From Hymenopus coronatus (lineage: Eukaryota; Arthropoda; Insecta; Mantodea; Hymenopodidae), in assembly GCA_030762935.1 (NCBI GenBank), contig CM060900.1, positions 393,317,632 through 393,381,631 of the forward strand: DNA of 64,000 nt, in the 5' to 3' direction. The notes below the pieces were generated by a model that saw only the letters and a program-made list of their open reading frames with translations, did not search any database and was not told the DNA's origin. The number at the start of each line of letters is the position of its first letter. Within the stretch, counting starts at the first letter, position 1. This document shows, piece after piece, positions 22,651-33,374 of this stretch. The translations under genes and the position numbers were made by a program.

Positions 22651-22835
22651 AAATATAGCAATTGAATGTTTACACTATGTTGTTAGGTACTTGGCGACAG
22701 CATGAGAGTACAAGCAAATTAAGCTAATGGCAACAGAGATATCCCATTTAACTCCATACTGTCTTTTAATGTTGAGACAAGCTATAGCTTTGATTCATTT
22801 AAAGCAAACAATTTCTGCTGATATTAAAATGTGCA

Positions 22836-23224
22836 GCAGCCCCATGGCTAAGTGGTTAGACCAATTACCTTCCACCTAGGTGGCCCAGGTTCAATCCCAA
22901 GCACCCACATGTGGGATTTGTGGTGGACAAAACAGCATCAGGGTGGGTTTTCTCCAGGCCCTCTGGCTTTCCACTGCCACTCATTCCACCAATTGCTCCA
23001 TCATCATCTTTCCTATCATCCACCTCGCTTGCAGTTCATATCAAGCACTTCCTCATGCTCATGCCTGGCTAAGGGCTGATCACTTCTTCCAGGTTCTCCA
23101 TTCTGTGGTTAAATGCCGTTGGCTCCCCAACAGGCTTCTGACCCCTGGGCACCCACTTGTAAGTGCTAGGGGGGGTTGTCAGTCCTACATAAGGGGAGGG
23201 TAACCGATTATAAAAAAAAAAAAG
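22836..23224 (+). repeat. Complete tRNA-derived SINE (family alpha) with 11-bp target-site duplication
   Basis: The head CATGGCTAAGTGGTTAGACC and the B box CCCAGGTTCAATCCC resemble a tRNA (Leu/Ser-like). A body of about 300 bases and a 13-base A tail follow. TAAAATGTGCA flanks it at 22825-22835 and 23225-23235, a perfect 11-base duplication. That shows LINE-driven target-primed integration and fixes the ends exactly. CpG sites kept in the copy at 61-172 (GCCGCGCCGTGGCCGAG) are TpG/CpA here. Open frames inside it are not genes. Confidence 0.92.
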
Positions 23225-23235
23225 TAAAATGTGCA

Positions 23236-24507
23236 AAACTAGTTACATCCCCTATTAATGCTTTTGTAAACTTGCTTAATTTTTAGAGCTTTATATATTA
23301 AATATTGCATAAAATGAAGGGTTCTCTTTATGATTTTGACAATGTTGCCAAGTTTCAGCTTTACACTTTCTTCTCATTCATTTATGAATGCTATAATTTT
23401 AGTTGATTAAAAATGTCATGTGTGATTTGCTACATTATTTAAAAGGCCACTCTCAATGATATTAAAATAAGGAATGCTTCGGTCCCCATTGTTTAGTTCG
23501 CCTTGGTTGTTAATCTGGTTTACTATTGTAACTTTCTTTCAACACAAATATAAACAATTGATTGTAAAAATATGTAGAGAGCAGTCCAGATTTTTTGTAC
23601 TACTTGGTGGCAAGTGAGCCAGCCCTTAGTGCTTGTTGTTCTAGTGAACAAAGCTACAGTCGCCAGAGATGGTTATCAAGATTACAGTTTTCATATTATA
23701 TACTAAACTTTGACTGCAAAAGTTATTGAAAATCCTATGCTGCAACACATTCATAGCATCTCTGAAGGTAATTGGTATTACACTTGGAAGTTTGTTTACT
23801 TCAGTTTTCCCAATTTGTTTGTAAAAAACTGTTTTTAACTTAAGGTGGTTTATAGATTATATTTGTATACTTTATTTTTTAGACTTATCCATATATGAAA
23901 ATTACAGGCTGACAAATTTGAGGATCTAGAATGTGATAATCCTCTGCTAATAATGCTGTTATTGTATATTTCCTTTGTCAAATTTTGTTTACTGTATGGG
24001 CAGTTGCTAAATCTTTCTGAAAATAAGAACAAAGAAACTGAATATTTTTTAGCTGTTAAAAACGAATCTAATATTTGTGTTCATTTTCTTTTACCATGAT
24101 TGTTGCAACAAAAATTATAGGGTTTATCATCTTATGTGCAAATATAGAGAACCATACACTATGTTCTATATTATGTAAATGAGTTTCACAAATGAGATGA
24201 GCATTTTCTATACTCCAGTATCTATTGTTTTGCATTATAGCATAGTAATGTAGGCAAAACCATACTTCATCAGAGACACTTTGTAAAAGTCAGTTATAAA
24301 AATCTGCATCACTAGCATCTCTGGGTGTAATTCATGTATTATTGCCATTTCTGTATGGCTTAAATTTAAATATGCATACATCAACAGAGTTCATAGGCAA
24401 TTGAACAGCAGCTATTAACTGTAATGTAAGCATTTACTCTGTCATTGAAAACAAAAAATAGAGAGAAACTGATGGTAGATGTAACTGTAGCATATTTTGT
24501 TCATCAG
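23236..24507. other. AT-rich, CpG-poor sequence, nothing recognised
   Basis: No coding frame, RNA gene or repeat relation seen. If the candidate exon at 24508 is real, this would be intron of that gene. Confidence 0.4.
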
Positions 24508-24603
24508 GAATTACAAGAGCTGATGCCAGACTTGCTTGCAAACAAGTGGTGGAGAGAATACTATGAACTGCTCTCTTTAAATAATTGTTTTAGATGTGTG
24601 TAA
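24508..24603 (+). CDS. Candidate 3'-terminal exon of an unidentified host gene
   Basis: After a good acceptor (TATTTTGTTCATCAG) a 32-codon frame reads ELQELMPDLLANKWWREYYE and LLSLNNCFRCV and then stops. The composition, with paired Trp and acidic/aromatic residues, looks like real protein rather than AT-rich noise. A poly(A) signal AATAAA follows at 24621-24626. I do not recognise the family. If real, the gene runs rightward and converges on the PLC gene, which ends at about 30.6 kb. No upstream exon was found. It could also be chance or a transposon fragment. Confidence 0.3.
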   Translation, partial: ELQELMPDLLANKWWREYYELLSLNNCFRCV

Positions 24604-25269
24604 CACATACTTCTGAAAATAATAAACACACAGATAGCAAAGGAATGCAATATTAGGAAACTTGATACTCTTTATTGTTTACTGTAAACATTGGAACATT
24701 TTAATTTATATAGTTCAATATATTGTAAAAAAAAAAAAGTATACTTTTTGTAAAGCAAAATAAAAACAGGAATGTTATCATTATAGCAGCCCCAAAACAA
24801 CATGATTTAACAGGATTGTACTGTGTAAATAAGGAGAATCAGGCTTATATTAGACAATTTAAGAAGCATATGAGAAAACAGTCATGTGAAGGTAATGGAC
24901 ATAGTGTTGGAAAGATGTGATTTTACAAGACAATGGGCTTCACATGAACTATAGTGGTAAAGGAAAGATAAACAAAAAAATTGCAAAAATTGTTCCTCAA
25001 ATGTTAAAGGGAAGATATGGATCTGCATGTGGCAAGTTGAAAAGAAGAAAATCAAAAAGGAAGAGAAAAAGAAGAAATTGACATAAAAGCAAGGGGTAGA
25101 GGACTGATATGCAAGTACCAGATTCTAAAGGAAAAGGTTTAGAGAAGTGGACGTGTAAACCACCAACAAGAGATGAACAATTTTTATGGACAGAGGTAAT
25201 CAAAATGTAATGAAATCCAAGGTATGCAGTGGTAACAAATATGCAATTGCAGGTAAATTATGTATACTA
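24604..25269. other. AT-rich sequence, nothing recognised
   Basis: Several AATAAA-like motifs and A runs occur, but no gene. Only one CpG was counted in 24001-25000. Confidence 0.45.
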
Positions 25270-25440
25270 GGTTATTTTGTGTTAGTTGATTGTTATTTCC
25301 ACACAAGACATGTGTAGGACACAAGTTTGAAATGTAGAGTCACACTGAAAAATTCAATGATAAAGCCAAGATTTGAATCACAGATTTTCCAGTCTACGTC
25401 CAGTTGCTCTAACCACTGAGCTGCCATGACAACATGCCAA
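25270..25440 (-). repeat. tRNA-derived SINE
   Basis: On the minus strand: GGCAGCTCAGTGGTTAGAGC, an A box, then TCTGTGATTCAAATCTTGGC, a B box, spaced as in a tRNA. A body follows with TTCAGTGTGACTCTACATTT. No target-site duplication was seen and the 3' end is uncertain. Confidence 0.65.
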
Positions 25441-26424
25441 TATGACATTAAATTCTCTAATTGACTCACATATTTCCTGGTAAATGACAAGGCTTTCTGA
25501 ATGAAATATATTTTAGCAAAATGTTTAAAGTTCAAAATTAAATTACTAGAACTTCATGTATTATTAAATGGAGATTTTCAACATATTGTGTATCATGGAA
25601 CACTGGCTTTTAGATTCACAAATACCATTATGTACAATCAATCAAATCAAACTACCAATGTTAGGGAAAGATACCATGTGGGGGGTCCGGTATATCTGTG
25701 CAATTTTATATACACACAAAAATATGTTAATGCATTTGGCTCCTTATATAATGATAAACATTCTGAATTGTCAATAAATGAAATCCAAGGAAAGATGTAA
25801 TAATTGCATGTATATAGAGATCACCAGTTGGAGATTTTGATGTGGTTATGGAGAAACTTGAGGTGGTAATGGAGTTTTATGCAATAAGAAAGAAGTTATG
25901 TGCACTATATTATTGGAACATTAATATTTTTTTAAATAATGACAAATTACTCAGATTACATTTGTTGATGTTTTGTGGGTTTATAATTATAATAAAAATG
26001 GCCACCAGAGTTACTGAGAATAAAATATATTTTTTTTAGATGTAATAGTTATATCTCTACAGAACATGACTCAACAAAAGTTATTGATAAAAGGTTTTTG
26101 AATCATTGTGCACAAATAGTAAAATATAAGATACTAAAGCAAACACAAATTAGAAATCTCCAAGTTAAAAACAGAATTCAGAGAGGAAGAGATGGAAATT
26201 TTTTTAGCATTTATTGCAATATGAAAAATGGAAAAAATGTGTATGAAGGAAACGATGTTGATTAAAGTTTAATTCATTTCATGGTACATTTTATATTAAT
26301 TTAATATAGCTTTTCATTAAGGAATAAGACCACTAGACACTACAACACAAAAGTTGCATAAACCAAGAAATATATCCAGAGGAAGCTAAGATTATTAAAT
26401 GTTCTTCAAAACCAAGATGAGATG
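25441..26424. other. AT-rich sequence, nothing recognised
   Basis: Open frames at 25501-25800 and 25842-26039 have AT-driven composition and no family resemblance. Confidence 0.45.
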
Positions 26425-26480
26425 GTTAGTGTTTAATGGCACTCAACTAGAACGTCATCAGTGCCCTCCTTGAAAACGAG
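26425..26480 (-). repeat. 3'-end fragment of a LINE, with terminal hairpin
   Basis: Contains GGCACTCAACTAGAACGTCATCAGTGCC (26438-26465), where GGCACT and AGTGCC can pair. It resembles the 3' untranslated ends of LINE A at about 17867 and about 7130. Only the last few dozen bases are recognisable. Confidence 0.5.
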
Positions 26481-26649
26481 GTTCAATTAATTAGAAATAC
26501 ATAAACCAACACAAAAGAATATACAAACAGGTCATAAGCAAGGTAAAGAAGATGGATAATGAAAAATTTATAGTGAGGTCAAATTCATAAAGTTCAGAGC
26601 TGCTTGGCAAATAGTTAACAACAATATTGGAAAAATTAATAAATAAATA

Positions 26650-26725
26650 AACCACCACCACCACCACTACTAATAATAATAATAATAAATTAATAATTAA
26701 ATGATGATGATAATAATAACATCCC
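26650..26725. repeat. Adjacent trinucleotide repeats (ACC, AAT, ATG/ATA)
   Basis: Short runs of ACC and then AAT/ATG-type triplets lie directly upstream of a SINE. Confidence 0.85.
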
Positions 26726-26727
26726 GT

Positions 26728-26945
26728 CTGGGTAGTGTGGTGGTAGGATGTCTGCCTCACATTTAAAAGGTCATGAGTTCAAATCTCGCTTAGTGAGTTA
26801 GCCGGATACAGTTTTTTTTCGGGGTTTTCCCTTATCCTAACTTTAAGCTCCAAGGACCCAGAGATCATTTGAGCATCATTTCACCAATTTCATTATTCGT
26901 CCAATATGACCAACTAGGTTAAAGGACATTAAACAAACAAACAAA
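26728..26945 (+). repeat. tRNA-derived SINE
   Basis: Head GGGTAGTGTGGTGGTAGGAT, an A box, and GGTCATGAGTTCAAATCTC, a B box, followed by a body with T-rich GGGGTTTTCCCTTATCC and a terminal AAACAAACAAACAAA tail. The tRNA-like part is about 75 bases. The tail suggests an intact 3' end. Confidence 0.75.
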
Positions 26946-27074
26946 AAGAATTAATAGCCTATAGACTTGTACAAGTTTCAACATCATCAAAATTAAATAT
27001 GTGCTTATTTGCCAAATATGTACAAAAGGGAAAGTAACAGAACAGCAATTATTTGTAGATTCCTTTAATTTGTA

Positions 27075-27231
27075 TTTGTTATAAAGACCAAGTAAACTAA
27101 TTCAAGCCAACATAATCTTAACAAATCATGTAAATGTAATTGAAAATGTAGAATTTGTTATAGATACCAAGTGAACTAATTCAAGTTGACATAATCTCAA
27201 CAAAACATGTAAATGTGATTGAAAATGTAGA
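27075..27231. repeat. 79-bp direct tandem duplication
   Basis: Unit 1 (27075-27153) and unit 2 (27154-27231) both start TTTGTTATA and include ACTAATTCAAG and ATTGAAAATGTAGAA. They differ at several positions. The duplication lies at the 5' edge of the LINE relic that starts near 27200. Confidence 0.85.
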
Positions 27232-28690
27232 AAGAGTAAATAGTAGCATATTTTTAGATTTGCTAACAGAACTAGAAATAATAAAAGAAGTGAAAAAATT
27301 AAACAAACAATCATCAGGTATGAATGATATTCCAGATTGGATCATCAAACAGTGTATCAAATACATAAAGAATCCATTAGAAAGTATTTATAATGTATCA
27401 ATGAAATCAAGAAATTTTCCTCAAAATTTCAAAATTGCTAAAGTAAGACCTTTGTTTAAGACAGGGATGAGTTAGACATAAAAATTACCAACCCATATCA
27501 TTATTATTAATTATCTCCAAGATTTTTGAGAGGTTAATAGCATAATTTCTTTTCTGTCAAAACATAATATACTCTTACATACACAGTTTGGCTTCAGACA
27601 AAACAGACCAACAGAATTGTTTATCAATTATTAGACAAAGTGGATGAATCAGTCAACAAGAATCTTTTAAGTATTGGTATCTTTTTTGACTTATCCACAG
27701 TTTATGATGTTTTAGACCATAATACACTGCTAACCACATTAGAAAAATATGGATTTTATGGGAAAATCAATGCTTGGATATAAGCATATTTAATGAAGAG
27801 AAGACAAGGAGAAGAATGGATTTCCTCAAAGGCAATAAAATGAACACATAAATCAGAAGATAAGGAAATTAATAAAGGAGTGCTACAAGGCCTGACTTTT
27901 GGTCTATTATTATTTTTAATATATAAATGATATGCCATCATCCATTAAACGGAATGATTATTTCTGCTGATGATACAAATGTGCTGATAAAGACAAAGTA
28001 TTAAGAAAGTTTACAAACAAAAAGAAATTAAACAATGGCTAAATTTTATTCTTGGTTTCAAGCCAACAAGTTAGTAATAAATGGAAGTATAGAACTACTC
28101 CTATATTCTTTCATACTTATCAAAGTAAAGCTCTAATGTTCCACAAATACAGTGTAATACCCTTAACATAAAATATGACAAAAATACAAGAGTTTTTGGG
28201 AATTATCCTAAATGAGAACATAAAATGGAAGAACTATATATATATATATAAAAAAAATTGAGTTTAGCTAGTTATTTATTAAGATTCATTCACAATTAGT
28301 GAGCTTAAAACTGCAAAGGAATATTTATTATGTGCTATGGTATAATATTTTTGTGATCATGTTTGAAATTGAACACATATTTAAATTACAGAAGAGGGCC
28401 ATTCATCCTGTATGATACCCTTCAAGGAGCTATACATACTGCCTCTTGCATGCATATTTATTTTGGAGACACTAATCCATATAAAAAACCATACTCTTGA
28501 AAGAAATAACACACAACAAAAAGAATGATGTGCATATTCATTTCTCTAGAAGCAATATTGTTAAAAATAATGTGAAGAACATGGGTATTAAATTGTACAA
28601 CATATTACCTCAGAATGTTAAAAAAGTTGGTAAGATTCATTTACTACTGAATACATTTTTTCCATAAATGATTTGTAATGTGTTCCACAA
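27200..28690 (+). pseudogene. Jockey-like non-LTR retrotransposon, reverse transcriptase relic
   Basis: Frame 27215-27475 gives FLDLLTELEIIKEVKKLNKQ, SSGMNDIPDWIIKQCIKYIK and FPQNFKIAKVRPLFKTG, the finger/palm start of jockey-type RT. Later frames give FFDLSTVYDVLDHNTLL near 27685-27730, SADDTNVLI near 27964-27990 (the catalytic ADD is kept) and a C-terminal stretch with VHIHFSRSNIV and MGIKLYNILPQNVKKV near 28530-28640. About 1.5 kb covers the RT up to the C-terminus. The endonuclease is missing, so it is 5'-truncated, as is usual for LINEs. Frameshifts and stops are frequent. The fragment at 33000-33345 belongs to a related family. Confidence 0.78.
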
Positions 28691-29656
28691 AAAAATTATA
28701 GGAGCATAATATAAGGTATGCATGCAAATGTACTTTTGTGTATACATATGTATTTATTTTTTGACGTGTCTATATCTTTGTATTAATCAAAAGGACGAAA
28801 TATAAAAATGAAATAAACCTTTTATATGAAATGTACACTGAACTGTATAGTGAGAGTAGCCTAGAAAATAGCAGTATTTCCAATCTGAAAAAAAAAAAAA
28901 AAAAAAAAAAACGAAAAGGTATTGCAACTTTTTACTTTATTATTTTTACAAGAAATATCAGTAAAAACTCAAAAATTTTAAGCATTTTTATTGACATTTA
29001 TTACATAATGAAGATAACATTATGAAAATATTTGCATTGGCAGAACTTAGTTTGCTAATAAAGACATTTTACAAAATATGCTTTGGTGCTGTTGATCACA
29101 GCAGTATTCATGAAGGAAAAAAAAAAAAAAAACAAACAAAGATAGTTCTACACAGAGCTGACAAAATACATAGTACATGAATTGTGCTTTTGTTTTGTCT
29201 GAGTTCTTAAGTGACTTAGAACATTGCAATAGTCACTTAATAAAGAGAATTAAGTATGTAGTGAAATTAATTTGCTTAGGGTACACGTAACTTTGGTCGG
29301 CTGAGTTGTCTGTTAGTTGTAGTAACTAAAGTACCACAAACTAAACTTGAAAAATTTAAAACAGACATTATTTCTGGATAACCTAAAATAACTGCTATAT
29401 TTTTCTGATTAGCATTAACAAACAGACAAAACCAAATAATATATTCATCCACTTATAATGTACCTACACATCTCATGATGCATTGTATTGTTATTTAAAG
29501 TTACTGTGAAAATACTTAAATTTTGCTTATGTAGATTCAATGTACATAATAGCTAGAGAAGGTATTGCATTCCGCCCAAATATTTGATGTGAAGATTTCA
29601 CCAGAAATATATGTTTTGGGGTCCCCTGATTCTGAAAAAAGCATTTTTAGAAAAAG
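28691..29656. other. AT-rich sequence with poly(A) runs, nothing recognised
   Basis: A-runs lie at about 28888-28911 and 29117-29133. The first may be the tail of the preceding LINE. No gene seen. Confidence 0.45.
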
Positions 29657-30432
29657 GTCCATATGTGTGTGTGTGTGTGTGTGTATGTGTGTGCACGTGT
29701 GTATGGACAGCATAGCTCAAAAACGTAAAGACTGTTGAATACCAAACTTGGTATTTATGTTTACTATCTTCCAAGGATGCAACATGAAAATTTTAAAGAA
29801 AATCCCTCCACCACAAACTACCCTTTACATGGGAAAATTTTCGAAAATTTTGATTTTCACAAAAATGGCTCAAATGATTACGATTAAAATACCATATATT
29901 AAAGATATTTACATCCCAAATACAATGCATATCTTGAAATTTCAGGGAATAGCATCTGAAGATCTCTTCATTCTGGATGAATTTTGCCGAATTTTGCTTA
30001 ACTACTAAACCTTAAGAGATAGACAAAAACTTACTACACAGCAATGTTGATCTTGTCGAAACACACAATTTATGTCCTTTACATTTTTGTTGTGGAGGTA
30101 ACCGTTTCCGAAATATTCCTTGTTATTGGTTTCAATTGTAAAATACTTATACTATTCTTAGACAGGAAGTGCTCATTTTTCTTTTGTTCTACTCCTGGCC
30201 AAGCAAAGAAGCAAACTGCGATGACAATCGCATAATGGCAGCTTTTAAAACATTTGACTATCGTTTTAGTCTAGGTTATTCCCTTAGTTCCTTCTGCTTA
30301 TAAGGAACTAAGTAATGAGAACATTCTGCTAATGTTTATCTCGATTAGCATGGTGTAGAAAGAAGACTAATCTTTTGTAAGAGATTTGTAGAAGAGCTAG
30401 AGAAAGTCATGTGAGTGCAACACATCAGATTT
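29657..30432 (+). repeat. Interspersed repeat (inverted-pair arm 1), with TG microsatellite and hairpin
   Basis: Reverse-complement similarity to 42502-43215 runs for about 700 bases. Shared blocks include ACCAAACTTGGTATTTA, TTCATTCTGGATGAATTTTG, GGTTTCAATTGTAAAATAC, TGTTCTACTCCTGGCCAAGC and AGAAGAGCTAGAGAAAGTCA. It opens with (TG)n at 29664-29704. Near its far end is a perfect 11-bp stem (CTTAGTTCCTT / AAGGAACTAAG, 30283-30312) with an 8-base loop. No coding frame is seen. It may be a non-autonomous transposon of unknown class. It lies about 200 bases beyond the likely PLC poly(A) site. Confidence 0.8.
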
Positions 30433-30635
30433 TTATGGTCATGATATGACTTTATCATTAAAGTGGTCTAAAATAAATGAATAAAAAATTATTAAAAAAT
30501 GTGAAGCAAATTTAACTGAGTAGTTTACTTCAGATAAATTGATGAATTTTGGTCTTCAACAATCTGAAAACATCTGTATTGAGCTTGTAACACTAACAAA
30601 TACAAGTTGATAGTTCTTGTCAGCTCCATTATTGG

Positions 30636-30641
30636 TTTATT
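30636..30641 (-). terminator. Candidate poly(A) signal of the PLC gene
   Basis: On the minus strand AATAAA lies about 145 bases after the PLC stop codon. It is the nearest canonical signal that I saw. The 3' UTR would be roughly 160-170 bases. Confidence 0.4.
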
Positions 30642-30784
30642 TTATGTTTTTCTCAGTATTAATGAGAGCATGCATCTATATTTAATTCACTTATAAGAAA
30701 CATTAGAACAATGCTACCTAGCATATATATCAGCCTATAACTTATACAACTACATGTTGTATGACAGCTGAGACTCCCTTTTCT

Positions 30785-30867
30785 TCATTTGATGGAAATA
30801 TGGACAAATAATGTTGCAGGAGAAACCAAGCTTCTGGTATAATCTAAGAGGTAAATGTGCCTGTAAC
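30785..30867 (-). CDS. PLCD-like: Phosphoinositide phospholipase C, delta type: last coding exon (end of C2 domain)
   Basis: Phospholipase C cleaves phosphatidylinositol 4,5-bisphosphate into inositol trisphosphate and diacylglycerol at the membrane. This exon encodes the final C2 strands, GYRHIYLLDYTRSL then VSPATLFVHISIK, and a TGA stop. It follows a strong acceptor (CTTTTTACTGTTGCAG). Its first two bases complete the Gly codon whose first base ends the exon at 40179-40328, so phase agrees. The GYRH.+LL and ATLFV.I.I blocks are standard for PLC-delta C2 ends. The protein stops right after the C2 domain, without the long C-terminal extension of PLC-beta, which supports the delta type. Confidence 0.92.
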
Positions 30868-30906
30868 CTGCAACAGTAAAAAGTTATTTTATTTAAGAGG
30901 GGCAGA

Positions 30907-31145
30907 AGTATAGCTAGGAGGGGGTGGGGATTGTAGCTGGAAACCCCCTCCCATGCTAAAATAAATATAAAAAGTAATAACAACTTTAATTCAAATTGCT
31001 GTACCTTAATCAAGAAATTTAAAATTGCTTTGTTTAATATTTCAATTCAGGATTAATTGCTGTTTATCATTTGATTTTATAAAACTTGTTTAAAAAAGGG
31101 ATCCCTATAATAGCTACTCTTAATATTTTCTGGCTAAGCTACTGA
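30907..31145 (+). repeat. Interspersed repeat D, copy 1 (in PLC intron)
   Basis: Direct similarity to 40608-40860: TAGCTA...GGGG...CCCC, then TTGCTGTACCTTAATC (TTGCTGCACCTTAATC in copy 2), ATTTCAATTCAGG and TTTGATTT. No coding content. Class unknown. Confidence 0.65.
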
Positions 31146-32999
31146 AGAGGAGAGTATAGGTACAAGAAGAGCAATAAAAGTACTGTCATGAAATGTCTAC
31201 AAAAATATGACAATATCAAGGGTATTTACTTAAGGATAGCATTTTTACAATGGACACTGATACAGTTACAGTTAAGCTTGCACTATATACCTGTTCTTTT
31301 ATGCAGTTAATTTTATATTGTGTTCATCCACTGAATGCAATAAAAGACTACAGGCTGTGTCTTTGCATTTCACAAACAGAAGCTTTTTCCATTTCACTGT
31401 TACACAAAACATTTAAGTCAACATTTACACATTTAAAAGAAGATATGAAATAATTACCAATAGCAAATACTGAGATTGAATACCAGAATTTAGTAAGGGA
31501 CCTATGATTAAAACAGAGCGTCTCAGATTCACAATTGTAAACTTTGAACATATATTTATTTTGTAGACATGAAAAATATATAAAAATATAGTAAAACAAA
31601 TAATAAGTAAATAAGTGCATAAATAAATAATTAATTAGTAATGCCTTAACTCTACTGGACATTGCCACAGTGAAATACTAGAGGGACCAAGTTATCAATA
31701 CAGTCAAGTCACTACACAGCAAAAACAGGGCTTCTTCCAAAATATTCTAAGTCTTACTTTCTTGCTATTAGATCAATTCACTCACGATAACAAAATGGGT
31801 AAAGTTATAGAACATCATGAGCTGGGAATTTATGCAGCAATATAATTAGTTTTGTTGTATGAAGCTCATCACTTCACAAAATCAAAATAAATAATCAAAG
31901 TGATGTTCCAATTACCAAAGATTATAATGGCATATTGTATAACAGATGTACCAAGTAAAGTCTGTAAATATTTTGAAATAATATTTTTTTATTTTCATCT
32001 TTATGTGCAGGCATGATGGCAAATCTTCCAATAATGCATACAGTTTCAACAGTATACTGATCAATTGAAATTAGTCAGTGAATAAAAGTAAGAGATGTAG
32101 TGTTACAAAATCGACTCGCTAATTAATTTCAATTGATTAAGAATACATCACTGTCACAAAGTCCACCATATATTAGTAATAAATTTACTGATATTTGGTT
32201 CACACTAGAAAACCTAAAATAATAAAGCAGATAATGCAAAGCAAAAGTGTGATCCTCCCAGAGCGAAAAGAATGCAATATGAAGGCAGTTATGCCTTCAA
32301 TAATATACTAAATTATTTATCAGATCAAAACTGTGTTAAGTACCAGTTAGATATTGCGATACAAGTATCTGTAAGTCCCTGCCATGGATGAAAAAATATT
32401 TCCAGTAGCATGAATTAGAACATTAATTTACAGAAAAACAGGGTGGCCAGATATTTTACACTTTTCAGATATGTCCTGTAAATTCTGTTGATATGTGTGT
32501 TGCAAAAGTTCTCCCAGAGGTTCCACATTGAAAGATTTTCTTTGAAAATATTAACTTTTCTTTGCATAGTGTTTGCACTATTAAGATTCTACGTGCTTTA
32601 CCAAATATTGTTATGTACTGACAGGTATGCAGTCAAGACATCTCCAAAGGTGAAAGTTTATTCAGGACATCTGTACTGGATGTGATTTGCTTAAGAGAGT
32701 TCTGTTCTTGTCTTATTAGTATCAATGTAATGCCTACCCACAATTTCATGCTTTAGCAACAAATTTGTGTGTACAATACATACAAAAGGCCAAATTATGT
32801 GGAAGGTGAGTAGACAATTTCAGGAGCTATTTCCTCATATTCCAGTTCTGGATAAACTGTTAGGTGCTCGGTTAATTAACTTAGACCAATGGAATCAGTA
32901 AATGCTAAACCTAGAAAGTAAAAACCATTTGTTCTAATTATGAAAAAAAATTAACAAAATTGTTAGATAATGTGGATCCTCTTCAATGAATTTTCTAAG
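31146..32999. other. PLC intron, nothing recognised
   Basis: AT-rich and CpG-poor, with no coding frame of note. It is part of the last intron (30868-40178). Confidence 0.5.
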
Positions 33000-33345
33000 A
33001 TATGTTGCCTAAAAAGTAGGTGGTTCAAAAATTCCTATTTATACTGCTGTTAAACTTTTAAACTTGAAAGAGTGATTATTAACTCTAATTTTCTCACGCT
33101 TCTACCCACCCACCCATGCAATTCTTTTATAGGGAAGTGAATTAAACAAAACTATTCCTTTGTAGTAAAGCCCTTTTTGGAATGACTGCAAATTATTTGT
33201 TGGTTTATGTAAGTCCCGCCTATGTCTGGTCTCTTTGTTATGAATATCTGCATTTTTTGTAAACTTTTCCAAGTTATTTATTACAAATGACAATATGGCT
33301 AGAATATATTCACAGGCTAATGGTAAACTTCCAAACATTTTGAAA
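33000..33345 (-). pseudogene. C-terminal fragment of a jockey-like LINE
   Basis: Minus frame 33338-33102 reads LPLACEYILAILSFVINNLE, then TRHRRDLHKPTNNLQSFQKG and LYYKGIVLFNSLP. This is the well-conserved end of jockey-like RT polyproteins (CEYI..L..F+..N...F, TR...DLH+P, QKG..Y.GI.LFN.LP). Only the last 80 or so residues remain, a typical 5'-truncated insertion. It lies in the last PLC intron, next to the Penelope element. Confidence 0.72.
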
Positions 33346-33374
33346 AGTGGCCTGCAGTGAGTTGATTTTTTGCC

